A stretch of 35,936 nt of DNA from the NCBI GenBank assembly GCA_007692485.1, contig REBY01000104.1, forward strand, positions 1-35,936. Direction: 5' to 3'. The DNA is from Pseudomonadaceae bacterium (lineage in GTDB: Bacteria > Pseudomonadota > Gammaproteobacteria > Pseudomonadales > Pseudomonadaceae). Positions 8,898-18,349 of this stretch are shown here, in pieces (position 1 is the first letter of the stretch; each line of letters opens with the position of its first letter). The notes below the pieces were generated by a model that saw nothing but the letters and a program-made list of their open reading frames with translations, had not been told where the DNA came from and ran no database searches. The translations under genes and the position numbers were made by a program.

Positions 8898-10247
8898 CTA
8901 ACCAGGCCGATGGTCGGCCTGGTCTTCATCCCGCTCAGAGACCGTTACCGCGTAGGCTTCGGATTCATCGATCATCTGCTCAACAACCATTTGTTCGTCG
9001 ACTCGCGGATCCAGCGCCGCGGCCAGCGGAGAGCTAGCCAAATTACCGGCTGAGGGCATGAAATGCACCGGCGCCTCTTGAACCAAGTGCTCACCCGTCA
9101 CCGTTTCCGGCCGTACCTTGAGCACCAGAATAAAGCTGCTCAACCCCATAAATACATATAACCAATGTGCGCCAAGCAGCTTCATTATTACCGAGGCCAG
9201 CAGAGGTCCTACGCTGGCACCAACGCCAAAGGTAACCAGCAACATGGCTGCCAGCGGCACACGGTCTTCCTGCTCGATATGGTCGTTGGCCAAAGCAACG
9301 GCCAAAGGATAAAGAGTAAAGATCAGTAAGCCAAACAAGGCAGTCAGCGCCAACAACCAAAACCCCGGACTGGCAGATATGGCAATCAGCATCGCTACCC
9401 CAGTCAGGATAATGCCATTGATCTGGATCATCCGGCTGCGGTCAAGCCGGTCTGATAGCCAACCCACGGGCCATTGGGCAATCAACCCCGCCCCGATGGT
9501 GACTGCCATGAAAACCCCGATATCCGATGTATCCAGACCCACCTCGCTGGCAAAAACCGGCGTCATACCATAAAAAGCACCCAGCAAAAGCCCAGACACT
9601 AGCACCGTGGTCAATGCCTGCGGAATCCGCTGGAAAAAGATTTTAACTTTCATCGGGGCCGGGTGCAGTGGTGCGGGGTGCAAACGGTTGGTCACTGCAA
9701 CCGGAATCAGGCAGAGCGAAAAACACATAGCGACCAGAATCAAGTGTTCAATCGCCAGTTCCGGCCTCAACGTAAGCACTACCTGACCCAATACCAGGCC
9801 AAGGAAGGTCACCACCATATAGCCGGCAAACACGCTGCCGCGCTGATGCGACTCAGCTTGCTCGTTCAGCCAGCTCTCCAGCACCATGTACTGGCACATC
9901 ATAGCCATGCCCGCGACCACCCGCAGCACCAGCCAGATTTCAACTTTACCCGTCAATGCATGCCCCAATACTGAAGCCGTTACCAACCCGGCGCTGGCAA
10001 CAAATGCCCTAATGTGACCCACCTTGGCAATCATCCGGTGACCTACAGAGGCCCCCAATACCAGACCAACGTAATAACCGGTCATCAACAGTCCGATCCA
10101 TATCTCATTCACACCTTCGCCAGCCAGACGCAAGCCCAGGTAGGTACTCAACAGACCACTACCAAGCAGCATCAACAAGGTAGCTAAATACAGTGACGAA
10201 AAGGCGGTGAAGGCAGAGGGCATGCTAACTCCAGAAATAACAGGCAA
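8898..10247 (-). CDS. MFS transporter (YcaD-like)
   Basis: 449 aa, about 12 hydrophobic segments, VGWLSDRLDRSRMI loop; hydrophilic acidic C-terminal tail. Confidence 0.85.
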   Translation of the reverse strand: MPVISGVSMPSAFTAFSSLYLATLLMLLGSGLLSTYLGLRLAGEGVNEIWIGLLMTGYYVGLVLGASVGHRMIAKVGHIRAFVASAGLVTASVLGHALTGKVEIWLVLRVVAGMAMMCQYMVLESWLNEQAESHQRGSVFAGYMVVTFLGLVLGQVVLTLRPELAIEHLILVAMCFSLCLIPVAVTNRLHPAPLHPAPMKVKIFFQRIPQALTTVLVSGLLLGAFYGMTPVFASEVGLDTSDIGVFMAVTIGAGLIAQWPVGWLSDRLDRSRMIQINGIILTGVAMLIAISASPGFWLLALTALFGLLIFTLYPLAVALANDHIEQEDRVPLAAMLLVTFGVGASVGPLLASVIMKLLGAHWLYVFMGLSSFILVLKVRPETVTGEHLVQEAPVHFMPSAGNLASSPLAAALDPRVDEQMVVEQMIDESEAYAVTVSERDEDQADHRPG

Positions 10248-10352
10248 AACTGCAAAGCAATGGTTTGCTAGCAGTGTAGAAGATATCTTCCAGGGACAGA
10301 GCAGATGGCTACATTTGCAAAGGTATACTGCAACAAACGGGTGGATGAAATA

Positions 10353-10429
10353 TGGCGCGCGAGCCCGGATTCGAACCGGGGACCTACCGCTTAGGAGGCG
10401 GTTGCTCTATCCAGCTGAGCTACAAGCGC
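10353..10429 (-). tRNA. tRNA-Arg (anticodon CCT)
   Basis: Minus strand GCGCTTGTAGCTCAGCTGGATAGAGCAACCGCCTCCTAAGCGGTAGGTCCCCGGTTCGAATCCGGGCTCGCGCGCCA; D, anticodon and T arms intact, CCA encoded; acceptor stem shows mismatches (see findings). Confidence 0.88.
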
Positions 10430-10654
10430 GCAGATTACCAGTCAGGCCGCTAATCGACGCGAATAGTAACCGACGCACCAGAGTCAGGCAAACCGCTTAA
10501 GGCAGGGCAATATTGAACCGATGGCAAAGTGACGCATTATTGGCGACATTTTATCGGCACAAGCCATGCATTCCTGTTACAAATAATGCTAGGATAACGG
10601 CGTTTATGCAGATGCGAGACATGTCCTGCGAGCTGCAGGCGACGAACGCGCATG

Positions 10655-10681
10655 GAACCAAAAGCGAAATGGTGTATCTTA
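10655..10681 (+). promoter_or_regulatory. Putative AlgU/sigmaE-type promoter upstream of amrZ
   Basis: GAACCA-N16-TCTTA, compared with consensus GAACTT-N16/17-TCTNA; about 87 nt upstream of the amrZ ATG. Confidence 0.5.
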
Positions 10682-10767
10682 AGGATGAGTGAAGGCATTT
10701 TGCAGCCATTGCACGGCATCTGCGGGATACCGTCCCCAACCACCAAATTGAGCGACTTGTTGCGATT

Positions 10768-11085
10768 ATGAAAACAGCTACCCAAACCTATACCAGCCGC
10801 ACCGCAGACAAGTTTGTTGTTCGTCTGCCCCATGGCATGCGCGATCGCATAGCCGATGTTGCCAAGCAGCACCACCGCAGCATGAATTCAGAGATCATCG
10901 CCCGTCTCGAACACAGCCTGGACGATCTGCCCAGCCTGCCCGAAGGCCCCACCCGCCATAGCCTCAACGCCTTGTCGGCCGAAGGCTTGAGTGGTCACGA
11001 GCAGGAACTGCTGACTCGCTTTCGCGACATGAGTCGTCGTCAGCAAAATGCCCTGTTGGCATTACTGATGAGCGAAAGCGCCTGA
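10768..11085 (+). CDS. amrZ: Ribbon-helix-helix transcription factor AmrZ (AlgZ)
   Basis: 105 aa; [45 protein letters not shown] closely matches Pseudomonas AmrZ; tetramer-type C-terminal region [12 protein letters not shown]. Confidence 0.92.
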   Translation: MKTATQTYTSRTADKFVVRLPHGMRDRIADVAKQHHRSMNSEIIARLEHSLDDLPSLPEGPTRHSLNALSAEGLSGHEQELLTRFRDMSRRQQNALLALLMSESA

Positions 11086-11134
11086 CGCAGCACCGGGCAA
11101 CTGCAGCCAAGCTGTCTGCAAGTCGTCTTGGTAT

Positions 11135-11161
11135 AAAGCCGCTCTAACGAGCGGCTTTTTT
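11135..11161 (+). terminator. Rho-independent terminator after amrZ
   Basis: AGCCGCT-ctaacg-AGCGGCT followed by TTTTTT. Confidence 0.85.
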
Positions 11162-11209
11162 GTGCCCGCTTGCCAGTAACTGGGAATTGATACCGCCTGA
11201 TGATCGCAC

Positions 11210-11237
11210 AAAAAAGCCGCCCCTTCGGGCGGCTTTT
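11210..11237 (-). terminator. Rho-independent terminator after oadB
   Basis: Minus strand AAAAGCCGCCCGAAGGGGCGGCTTTTTT; convergent with the amrZ terminator. Confidence 0.88.
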
Positions 11238-11268
11238 GCATCGCTGGCAAACCTTGGCCTGCCGAGCT

Positions 11269-12405
11269 TTAACCAACAAAGTTCAGCAGGATACCAGCGG
11301 CTACAGCAGAACCAATCACACCAGCCACATTGGGGCCCATGGCATGCATCAACAGGAAGTTCTGCGGGTTAGCCTCCAGGCCTACCTTATTGGATACCCG
11401 CGCCGCCATCGGTACTGCCGAGACGCCCGCTGAACCAATCAAGGGATTGATCGGCTGCTTGCTGACCAGGTTCATCAGCTTGGCCATCAACAAACCCGCA
11501 GCAGTACCTCCACAGAAAGCCACCATCCCCAGGATCATGATGCCCAGCGTGCTAAGCAGCAGGAAGTATTCAGCCTGCAGTTGTGAGCCGACAGCCAACC
11601 CCAGCGCAATGGTCACAATGTTAATCAAGGCATTGCGTGCAGTGTCCGCCAAGCGCTCGACGACACCACACTCACGCATCAGATTACCGAAGCACAGCAT
11701 ACCCACCAGCGGAGCCGCAGAGGGCAGCAGCAGCGCTACCAGCATCATTAGCATCAGCGGGAACATGATCTTTTCCAGTTTACTCACGCTGCGTAGCTGG
11801 GTCATTTTGATCGCACGCTCTTTTTGCGTGGTCAGTGCTCGCATGATCGGTGGCTGCAACATCGGTACCAGAGCCATATAGGCATAGGCCGCTACGGCAA
11901 TCGGACCGAGCAAATGTGGTGCCAATTGCGAGGTCACAAAAATCGAGGTCGGGCCATCAGCACCGCCGATGATCGCGATTGAAGCGGCTTCCTGAATAGT
12001 AAAGTCAAAACCGGGCACACCCCAGGCCGTCAGTGCCAGTGCCCCCAACAAGGTACCGAAGATACCGAACTGGGCAGCCGCACCGAGCAGCAGGGTGCGC
12101 GGATTAGCCAGCATGGGACCAAAATCGGTCATGGCGCCCACACCCATGAAGATCAACAACGGGAAAACCGTGGTTGGCAAACCCACTTCATAAAGTATGT
12201 AAAGCAGGCCACCACTTTCAGCGATGCCGGCTACCGGCAGGTTGGCGAGAATACCGCCAAACCCGATCGGAATCAGCAGCAAGGGCTCAAACCCCTTACG
12301 AATAGCCAGGTAAATAAGACCCAGGCAAATGGCGATCATGATCACCTGACCAAACTGCATATGGTACAGCCCGGTCGTCTGCCACAACTGGAGCAGCTTA
12401 TCCAT
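11269..12405 (-). CDS. oadB: Oxaloacetate decarboxylase beta subunit (Na+-translocating membrane pump)
   Basis: 378 aa; [70 protein letters not shown] motifs of OadB/GcdB. Confidence 0.95.
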   Translation of the reverse strand: MDKLLQLWQTTGLYHMQFGQVIMIAICLGLIYLAIRKGFEPLLLIPIGFGGILANLPVAGIAESGGLLYILYEVGLPTTVFPLLIFMGVGAMTDFGPMLANPRTLLLGAAAQFGIFGTLLGALALTAWGVPGFDFTIQEAASIAIIGGADGPTSIFVTSQLAPHLLGPIAVAAYAYMALVPMLQPPIMRALTTQKERAIKMTQLRSVSKLEKIMFPLMLMMLVALLLPSAAPLVGMLCFGNLMRECGVVERLADTARNALINIVTIALGLAVGSQLQAEYFLLLSTLGIMILGMVAFCGGTAAGLLMAKLMNLVSKQPINPLIGSAGVSAVPMAARVSNKVGLEANPQNFLLMHAMGPNVAGVIGSAVAAGILLNFVG

Positions 12406-12417
12406 AAACGGCGCTCC

Positions 12418-14217
12418 TTAGCCTATTGTCAGCAGGGTATCGCCAACCGATACGGCATCGCCGACCTTGACGTTCACACTGGCTACGGTACCGCCCTTGA
12501 CGGCGCAGACATCGGTTTCCATTTTCATGGCTTCCAGAATGATAACGACCTGCCCTTCTTCCACAGTGTCACCTTCGTTGACCAGAATCTTGAAAATATT
12601 ACCGGCCAGCGGTGCCGGCTGGGCTTCGCCTTCACCCGCTGGCGCTGCTGAGGGAGCAGCTGCTGCAGCTTGTGATTCACCCGCCACCGGCTTGATACCG
12701 GTAATATCGCCACCATCGGCAACCTGAACAACAAACTCCTTGCCATTGACCGTGACGGTATACACCTCAGGCTCACCCACCTTGGCGGGTACTTTGGCAC
12801 TGGCTGCTACCATTTCCTGACCGGTCGGTACCGGCTCGAAGGCATCCGGGTTACCGCGATTTTCCAGGAACTTCAAACCAATCTGTGGGAAGAGCGCATA
12901 GGTCAGCACGTCATCGACTTCCGCATCCGCCAACGTGAAACCTTTCTCCTTGGCCAGGCCCTTGAGCTCAGCCGTCAGCTTGTCCATTTCATTATCGAGC
13001 AGGTCAGCCGGCCGACAGGTAATGGCTTCAGCACCATCCAGAACGCGCTCTTGCAACTCCTTGTTGAAAGGCGCAGGCGCAGCGCCGTACTCGCCCTTCA
13101 GGATGCCGGCAGTTTCCTTGGTGATCGACTTGTAACGCTCACCGGTCAAGACATTGATCACTGCCTGGGTACCGACAATTTGCGACGTCGGTGTAACCAG
13201 GGGAATAAAGCCAAGGTCTTCACGAACACGTGGAATTTCTGACAAGACCTCATCAAACTTGTCGGTCGCACCCTGCTCACGTAGCTGGTTCTCCATATTG
13301 GTCAGCATGCCACCAGGCACCTGGGCGACCAAAATACGGGAATCAACACCCTTGAGGGTGCCTTCGAACTTGGCGTACTTCTTGCGCACTTCGCGGAAGT
13401 AGGCGGCGACCTCCTCCAGCAGCTCAAGATTGAGCCCGGTATCACGATCGGTATTCTGGAAAATCGCCACCACCGACTCAGTCGGCGAGTGGCCGTAAGT
13501 CATCGACATGGACGAAATGGCGGTATCAACGTTATCGATACCGGCCTCGGCAGCCTTGAGAATGGCAGCAGTGGACAGGCCAGCGGTGGCATGGCACTGC
13601 ATATGCACCGGAATGCTCAGCGCCTGCTTCAGACGTGAAACCAGGTCAAAGCAGGTATAGGGCGTCAGAATCCCAGCCATATCCTTGATCGCAATGGAAT
13701 CAGCACCCTGATCCTCGATCTGCTTGGCCAAGTCCACCCACATCTCGATTGTGTGCACCGGGCTGGTGGTGTAGGAAATGGTGCCCTGGGCATGCTTGCC
13801 CTGAGCTTTAACTGCCTTCAATGCCGTTTCAAGATTACGCGGGTCATTCATGGCATCGAACACACGGAACACATCGACACCATTGTCCGCCGCCCGCTCG
13901 ACAAACTTTTCCACCACATCATCAGCATAATGACGATAGCCAAGCAGATTTTGCCCACGCAGCAACATCTGCTGACGGGTATTGGGCATCGCTTTTTTCA
14001 ACTCGCGAATACGTTCCCAGGGGTCTTCGCCGAGATAACGGATGCAGGCATCAAAGGTGGCGCCGCCCCAGGACTCCACCGACCAAAACCCGACCTGATC
14101 GAGCTTGCCGGCAATCGGCAGCATGTCGTCAAGACGCATGCGAGTCGCCAGAATGGATTGGTGGGCGTCGCGCAAGATGACATCAGTAATGCCCAGAGGC
14201 TTTTTGCTATCGGTCAT
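12418..14217 (-). CDS. oadA: Oxaloacetate decarboxylase alpha subunit (carboxyltransferase plus biotin carrier domain)
   Basis: 599 aa; [23 protein letters not shown]-terminus, biotinylation motif [11 protein letters not shown] at the C-terminus, [18 protein letters not shown] linker. Confidence 0.96.
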   Translation of the reverse strand: MTDSKKPLGITDVILRDAHQSILATRMRLDDMLPIAGKLDQVGFWSVESWGGATFDACIRYLGEDPWERIRELKKAMPNTRQQMLLRGQNLLGYRHYADDVVEKFVERAADNGVDVFRVFDAMNDPRNLETALKAVKAQGKHAQGTISYTTSPVHTIEMWVDLAKQIEDQGADSIAIKDMAGILTPYTCFDLVSRLKQALSIPVHMQCHATAGLSTAAILKAAEAGIDNVDTAISSMSMTYGHSPTESVVAIFQNTDRDTGLNLELLEEVAAYFREVRKKYAKFEGTLKGVDSRILVAQVPGGMLTNMENQLREQGATDKFDEVLSEIPRVREDLGFIPLVTPTSQIVGTQAVINVLTGERYKSITKETAGILKGEYGAAPAPFNKELQERVLDGAEAITCRPADLLDNEMDKLTAELKGLAKEKGFTLADAEVDDVLTYALFPQIGLKFLENRGNPDAFEPVPTGQEMVAASAKVPAKVGEPEVYTVTVNGKEFVVQVADGGDITGIKPVAGESQAAAAAPSAAPAGEGEAQPAPLAGNIFKILVNEGDTVEEGQVVIILEAMKMETDVCAVKGGTVASVNVKVGDAVSVGDTLLTIG

Positions 14218-14265
14218 AATGTTATGGCCTTTCTGATTGTAATAGTGAAGCAGTCATGGAGGGTG

Positions 14266-14523
14266 TCAGGAGCGACGGGCACGATGCTGACGAATGGCCG
14301 CGCTAATGATCGCAATGGTCTGCTCATCAACGTCGCCCGCTTTGCCTTTCGGCTTGGCAGCAGCTTTGCCAGCAGGTACTGCAATCGGCTCAGGAAAATA
14401 ACGCCCGATGACTTTCGACATCAGCGTAGTGAGGACCACCAGCAAAATGAGAAAGATAAAAACCGACCCCATGCCCAGCAGCATCAGCTCAACGCCTTCC
14501 TCCATCAAATCGGACGAATTCAT
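14266..14523 (-). CDS. oadG: Oxaloacetate decarboxylase gamma subunit
   Basis: Small single-TM protein MNSSDLMEEGVELMLLGMGSVFIFLILLVVLTTLMSKVIGRYFPEP upstream of oadA; start probably 14523 rather than 14541. Confidence 0.88.
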   Translation of the reverse strand: MNSSDLMEEGVELMLLGMGSVFIFLILLVVLTTLMSKVIGRYFPEPIAVPAGKAAAKPKGKAGDVDEQTIAIISAAIRQHRARRS

Positions 14524-14706
14524 CAGATCTCCCGAAAACAATAAAGCGCACTAATGCGCAAATCCCAATATTATCAGCCGTGCAAATACGACTAAAGCGG
14601 CGCGCCGCTCCCCTGCGAATCTACACAGTTCCTGTAAAATCGGGTTAATGTAGCCTGCTGTAACACTTTTGGCAACGAATCCGCATGCAATCTTGCCTGC
14701 CGAAGA

Positions 14707-14720
14707 GAGCCCGAAGGCTC
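14707..14720 (-). terminator. Possible weak terminator hairpin after mgtE
   Basis: Minus strand GAGCC-TTCG-GGCTC followed by TCTTC; poor U tract. Confidence 0.35.
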
Positions 14721-14735
14721 AATCAAACAACTGAT

Positions 14736-16190
14736 TTACAAAAGGAAAATAGTTGCCAGGCCGAGGAAAATAAAGAACCCGCCACTGTCGGTGATGCCGG
14801 TAATCATGACACTGGAGCCCAGCGCCGGATCTCGCCCGAAGCGAACACGAATAAGAGGTATGAATACCCCCATCAAAGCAGCCAGCAGCATATTCAGCAC
14901 CATGGCTGACATGAGCACAACGGACAAGGCTGCGTTGCCGTAAAGCATGTAAGCGATCAGGGACAACACAAAGCCCCAGAACAGGCCGTTGATCAAGGCC
15001 ACCCCGGTTTCTTTGCGCAGCAAACGCTTGCCATGGGCAACCTGTACCTGGCCGGTAGCAATACCACGCACAATCATGGTGATGGTCTGATTGCCCGAGT
15101 TACCACCGATCCCGGCGACAATCGGCATCAGCGCTGCCAGCGCGACCAGTTGCTCGATCGAGCCTTCAAACAGACCGATAACCCGCGAAGCAATCAATGC
15201 AGTACACAGGTTGATCGCCAACCAGGCCCAACGGTTACGAACCGACTTCCATACCGAGGAGAAAATATCCTCTTCTTCACGCAGGCCCGCAGCACTGAGC
15301 ACTTCAGCCTCACTCTGCGCGCGGATATAGTCAACCACGGCGTCGATGGTCAGCCGACCAAACAAGCGGCCTTCATCATCCACGACCGGGGCGGAAATCA
15401 AATCATAACGCTCGAACGCCTGAGTCGCTTCATCGGCATCATCATTGGCACGAAATAACACCGGATCATCTGACATCACCTCAGCCACTGTCATTTCAGG
15501 CGAACTGACCAGCAATTTGCGAATCGGCAAGACGCCCTTGAGATGACCGTCAGCATCGATCACGAACAGCTTGTCATTATGATCCGGTAGGGCATCGAAG
15601 CGCCGCAGGTAGCGACTGACGACCTCCAGGGTGACATCATCGCGGATAGTGATCATGTCAAAGTCCATCAACGCCCCAACTTCATCTTCAGCGAAAGACA
15701 AAGCTGATTTCAGGCGCTCGCGCTCTTCGACGTCCAGAGTGTCCATGAGCTCGCGTACGACATCACGCGGCAAGTCTGGTGCCAGGTCAGCGAGTTCGTC
15801 CGCGTCCAGGTTGTTGGCGGCAGCCAGAATCTCCTGACTGTCCATATCCGCGATAAGCATTTCACGGACCGCGTCAGACACCTCAAGCAGGATGTCGCCA
15901 TCGCGCTCAGAGCGCACCAGCTGCCAGGCCAGCAAACGCTCTTCCAATGGCATCGATTCAAGGATTACCGCAACATCAGCCGGATGCAGCTCATCAAGCC
16001 GCTGCTGCAATTCCAGGCTTACTTCGTTGCGCAAGCCAGCAGCAACCTGATCACCCTCCTCCTGCTCCTCGGACTCAGCCGCATAGAGCTGCCGCACCAA
16101 CTCCAGCACCTGATCCAGACGATCCTGCAAGCTCTCGGGCGACTTTCTCTGCATTTCCGGCATGAATGGGTTCCTGGTGCTGATGGACAA
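14736..16190 (-). CDS. mgtE: Magnesium transporter MgtE (MgtE_N, CBS pair, TM domain)
   Basis: 484 aa; ELHPADVAVILESMPLEERLLAWQLV, GIGGNSGNQTITMIVRGIATGQ, DPALGSSVMITGITDSGGFFIFLGLA. Confidence 0.95.
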   Translation of the reverse strand: MSISTRNPFMPEMQRKSPESLQDRLDQVLELVRQLYAAESEEQEEGDQVAAGLRNEVSLELQQRLDELHPADVAVILESMPLEERLLAWQLVRSERDGDILLEVSDAVREMLIADMDSQEILAAANNLDADELADLAPDLPRDVVRELMDTLDVEERERLKSALSFAEDEVGALMDFDMITIRDDVTLEVVSRYLRRFDALPDHNDKLFVIDADGHLKGVLPIRKLLVSSPEMTVAEVMSDDPVLFRANDDADEATQAFERYDLISAPVVDDEGRLFGRLTIDAVVDYIRAQSEAEVLSAAGLREEEDIFSSVWKSVRNRWAWLAINLCTALIASRVIGLFEGSIEQLVALAALMPIVAGIGGNSGNQTITMIVRGIATGQVQVAHGKRLLRKETGVALINGLFWGFVLSLIAYMLYGNAALSVVLMSAMVLNMLLAALMGVFIPLIRVRFGRDPALGSSVMITGITDSGGFFIFLGLATIFLL

Positions 16191-16267
16191 AGATAATTAC
16201 CGTAGCTTAGCAGTTGACGCAGTGCATTACTGCTGCAAGTCAATGACAATCCAGCAAATTCCGGACG

Positions 16268-16301
16268 AAAAAAAACCCACTGGAAGACCAGTGGGTTTTT
16301 C
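16268..16301 (-). terminator. Terminator after tRNA-Arg(ACG) (possibly bidirectional)
   Basis: aaaaaaacccactgg-aaga-ccagtgggttttt; perfect long stem with A/T tracts on both sides. Confidence 0.85.
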
Positions 16302-16307
16302 TCAATA

Positions 16308-16384
16308 TGGCGCACTCGGGAGGATTCGAACCTCCGACCGCTCGGTTCGTAGCCGAGTACTCTATCCAGCTGAGCTACGAGTGC
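16308..16384 (-). tRNA. tRNA-Arg (anticodon ACG)
   Basis: Minus strand GCACTCGTAGCTCAGCTGGATAGAGTACTCGGCTACGAACCGAGCGGTCGGAGGTTCGAATCCTCCCGAGTGCGCCA; full cloverleaf. Confidence 0.97.
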
Positions 16385-16481
16385 GTTATGGGTGCGCATT
16401 ATAGGGCTTATTAAAACCCTGTCAAACATTATATTCCGTTAAGAATCAAAAACTAACGCTTGACATCTAATGAGCAAAAAG

Positions 16482-16572
16482 TGGCGGAGAGGGCGGGATT
16501 CGAACCCGCGATACGCTATTAACGTATACTCCCTTAGCAGGGGAGCGCCTTCAGCCACTCGGCCACCTCTCC
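16482..16572 (-). tRNA. tRNA-Ser (anticodon GCT)
   Basis: Minus strand GGAGAGGTGGCCGAGTGGCTGAAGGCGCTCCCCTGCTAAGGGAGTATACGTTAATAGCGTATCGCGGGTTCGAATCCCGCCCTCTCCGCCA; long variable arm. Confidence 0.97.
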
Positions 16573-16633
16573 GTAACACGCGGAGAATACTACCTACGCG
16601 CTCGCCCTAATGCAATGGAAAATTCCATTAAAA

Positions 16634-16819
16634 TTAGCTATTTGGTTCGTCATCCTTCTCTTTCTGGATGCGCTGGTAAATTTCTTCACGATGCACAGCC
16701 ACTTCTTTCGGTGCGTTGACACCGATTCGTACCTGATTGCCCTTAACACCAAGGACAGTCACTGTCACTTCATCACCTACCATCAGGGTCTCACCAACCC
16801 GTCGTGTCAAAATAAGCAT
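16634..16819 (-). CDS. rsmA: Carbon storage regulator CsrA/RsmA
   Basis: 61 aa; [52 protein letters not shown]. Confidence 0.98.
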   Translation of the reverse strand: MLILTRRVGETLMVGDEVTVTVLGVKGNQVRIGVNAPKEVAVHREEIYQRIQKEKDDEPNS

Positions 16820-17041
16820 TCCATTTCTCCTTGCTCTTGATCAGGACATAGCACTCTGCAAAAAACCGGCTCCTTGCCTACCAATGCCTGCCAGAGAGAT
16901 CAGTATAGACAGCTCTAGCTGGCTTGCACGCGATCATCATCGCAGGATATTTCCGTGCGAGTATGCCGCTGGCAGACGGACACGGCAGCCAGAAACCGTG
17001 CCCTTGCAGGCGAGTATACTGCTCTCGCCCAATACTGACAG

Positions 17042-18283
17042 TCAGAGGTGGTCGCGCTCAGCCTCTTCACTATCCAATTCAAAGGCGCTGTGCAACGAAC
17101 GCACAGCGAGTTCGAGATACTTTTCGTCAATAACCACGGAGATCTTGATTTCGGACGTAGAGATCATCTGGATGTTGATACCCTCATCGGACAGCGCCTG
17201 GAACATCTTGCTGGCAACCCCTGCATGCGAGCGCATGCCAACCCCGACGATAGACACCTTGACGATCTTGCTGTCGCCAGCCACCTCACGGGCACCGATC
17301 TGAGCGGCTACCCGATCCAAAATATCCTGTGCTTTACGTACGTCGTTGCGGTGCACGGTAAAGGTAAAGTCCGTGGTGTTATCCTGGGACACGTTCTGCA
17401 CGATCATGTCGACTTCGATATTGGCCGCACTCACCGGGCCAAGAATCTTGAAGGCAACACCAGGGGTATCCGGCACACCACGAATAGTCAGCTTGGCTTC
17501 ATCGCGATTGAAGGCAATACCGGAAATGACAGGTTGTTCCATTGCAGCACCTTCCTCAAGGGTTATCAGGGTCCCGGGACCCTCTTTGAAACTGTGCAGT
17601 ACGCGCAGAGGTACGTTGTATTTGCCAGCAAACTCGACGGCCCGGATCTGCAGCACCTTGGATCCCAGGCTGGCCATTTCCAGCATTTCTTCAAAGGTGA
17701 TCTTGTCCAGTCTGCGAGCGGTCTCGACCACCCGTGGATCCGTGGTGTAAACCCCGTCCACATCAGTATAGATCTGGCACTCATCGGCTTTCAGCGCAGC
17801 GGCCAGGGCAACCCCGGTGGTATCGGAGCCGCCACGTCCCAGCGTGGTAATGTTGCCCTGTTCATCAACGCCCTGAAAGCCAGCAACAATTACCACACGG
17901 CCGGCAGACAGGTCAGCGCGCATGCGTGCATCGTCGATATTCTGGATACGTGCCTTGGTATGCGCACTGTCCGTCAGAATGCGTACCTGGCTACCCGTAT
18001 AGGACACCGCATCGACACCACGCTCTTTCAGCGCCATGGCCAGCAGGGCAATGGTCACCTGCTCACCAGTAGAAATAATGACATCCATCTCGCGCGGATC
18101 TGGTTCAGCCTGAATGGCTTTGGCCAGTTCAATCAAGCGATTGGTCTCTCCGCTCATGGCGGATACTACGACCACCAGGTCATCACCCCGGGCACGAAAA
18201 CCTTTGACCTTTTCGGCAACCTGGCAGATACGTTCAACACTGCCGACCGAGGTACCACCAAACTTCTGGACAATGAGTGCCAT
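17042..18283 (-). CDS. lysC: Aspartate kinase (ACT domains)
   Basis: 413 aa; MALIVQKFGGTSVGSVERI, TLGRGGSDTTGVALAAALKADECQIYTDVDGVYTTDPR. Confidence 0.97.
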   Translation of the reverse strand: MALIVQKFGGTSVGSVERICQVAEKVKGFRARGDDLVVVVSAMSGETNRLIELAKAIQAEPDPREMDVIISTGEQVTIALLAMALKERGVDAVSYTGSQVRILTDSAHTKARIQNIDDARMRADLSAGRVVIVAGFQGVDEQGNITTLGRGGSDTTGVALAAALKADECQIYTDVDGVYTTDPRVVETARRLDKITFEEMLEMASLGSKVLQIRAVEFAGKYNVPLRVLHSFKEGPGTLITLEEGAAMEQPVISGIAFNRDEAKLTIRGVPDTPGVAFKILGPVSAANIEVDMIVQNVSQDNTTDFTFTVHRNDVRKAQDILDRVAAQIGAREVAGDSKIVKVSIVGVGMRSHAGVASKMFQALSDEGINIQMISTSEIKISVVIDEKYLELAVRSLHSAFELDSEEAERDHL

Positions 18284-18349
18284 TTTGTTGAACCAACTCC
18301 CTGCGCTAAATGTGCTCGTGACTAATCATCAACCCGCATGGCGGGCACC

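Noticed and set aside
17048-18325. 425-aa plus-strand ORF antisense to lysC
   Set aside because: Mirror-frame ORF over a clear aspartate kinase gene; no recognisable domain; typical shadow ORF of GC-rich coding DNA.
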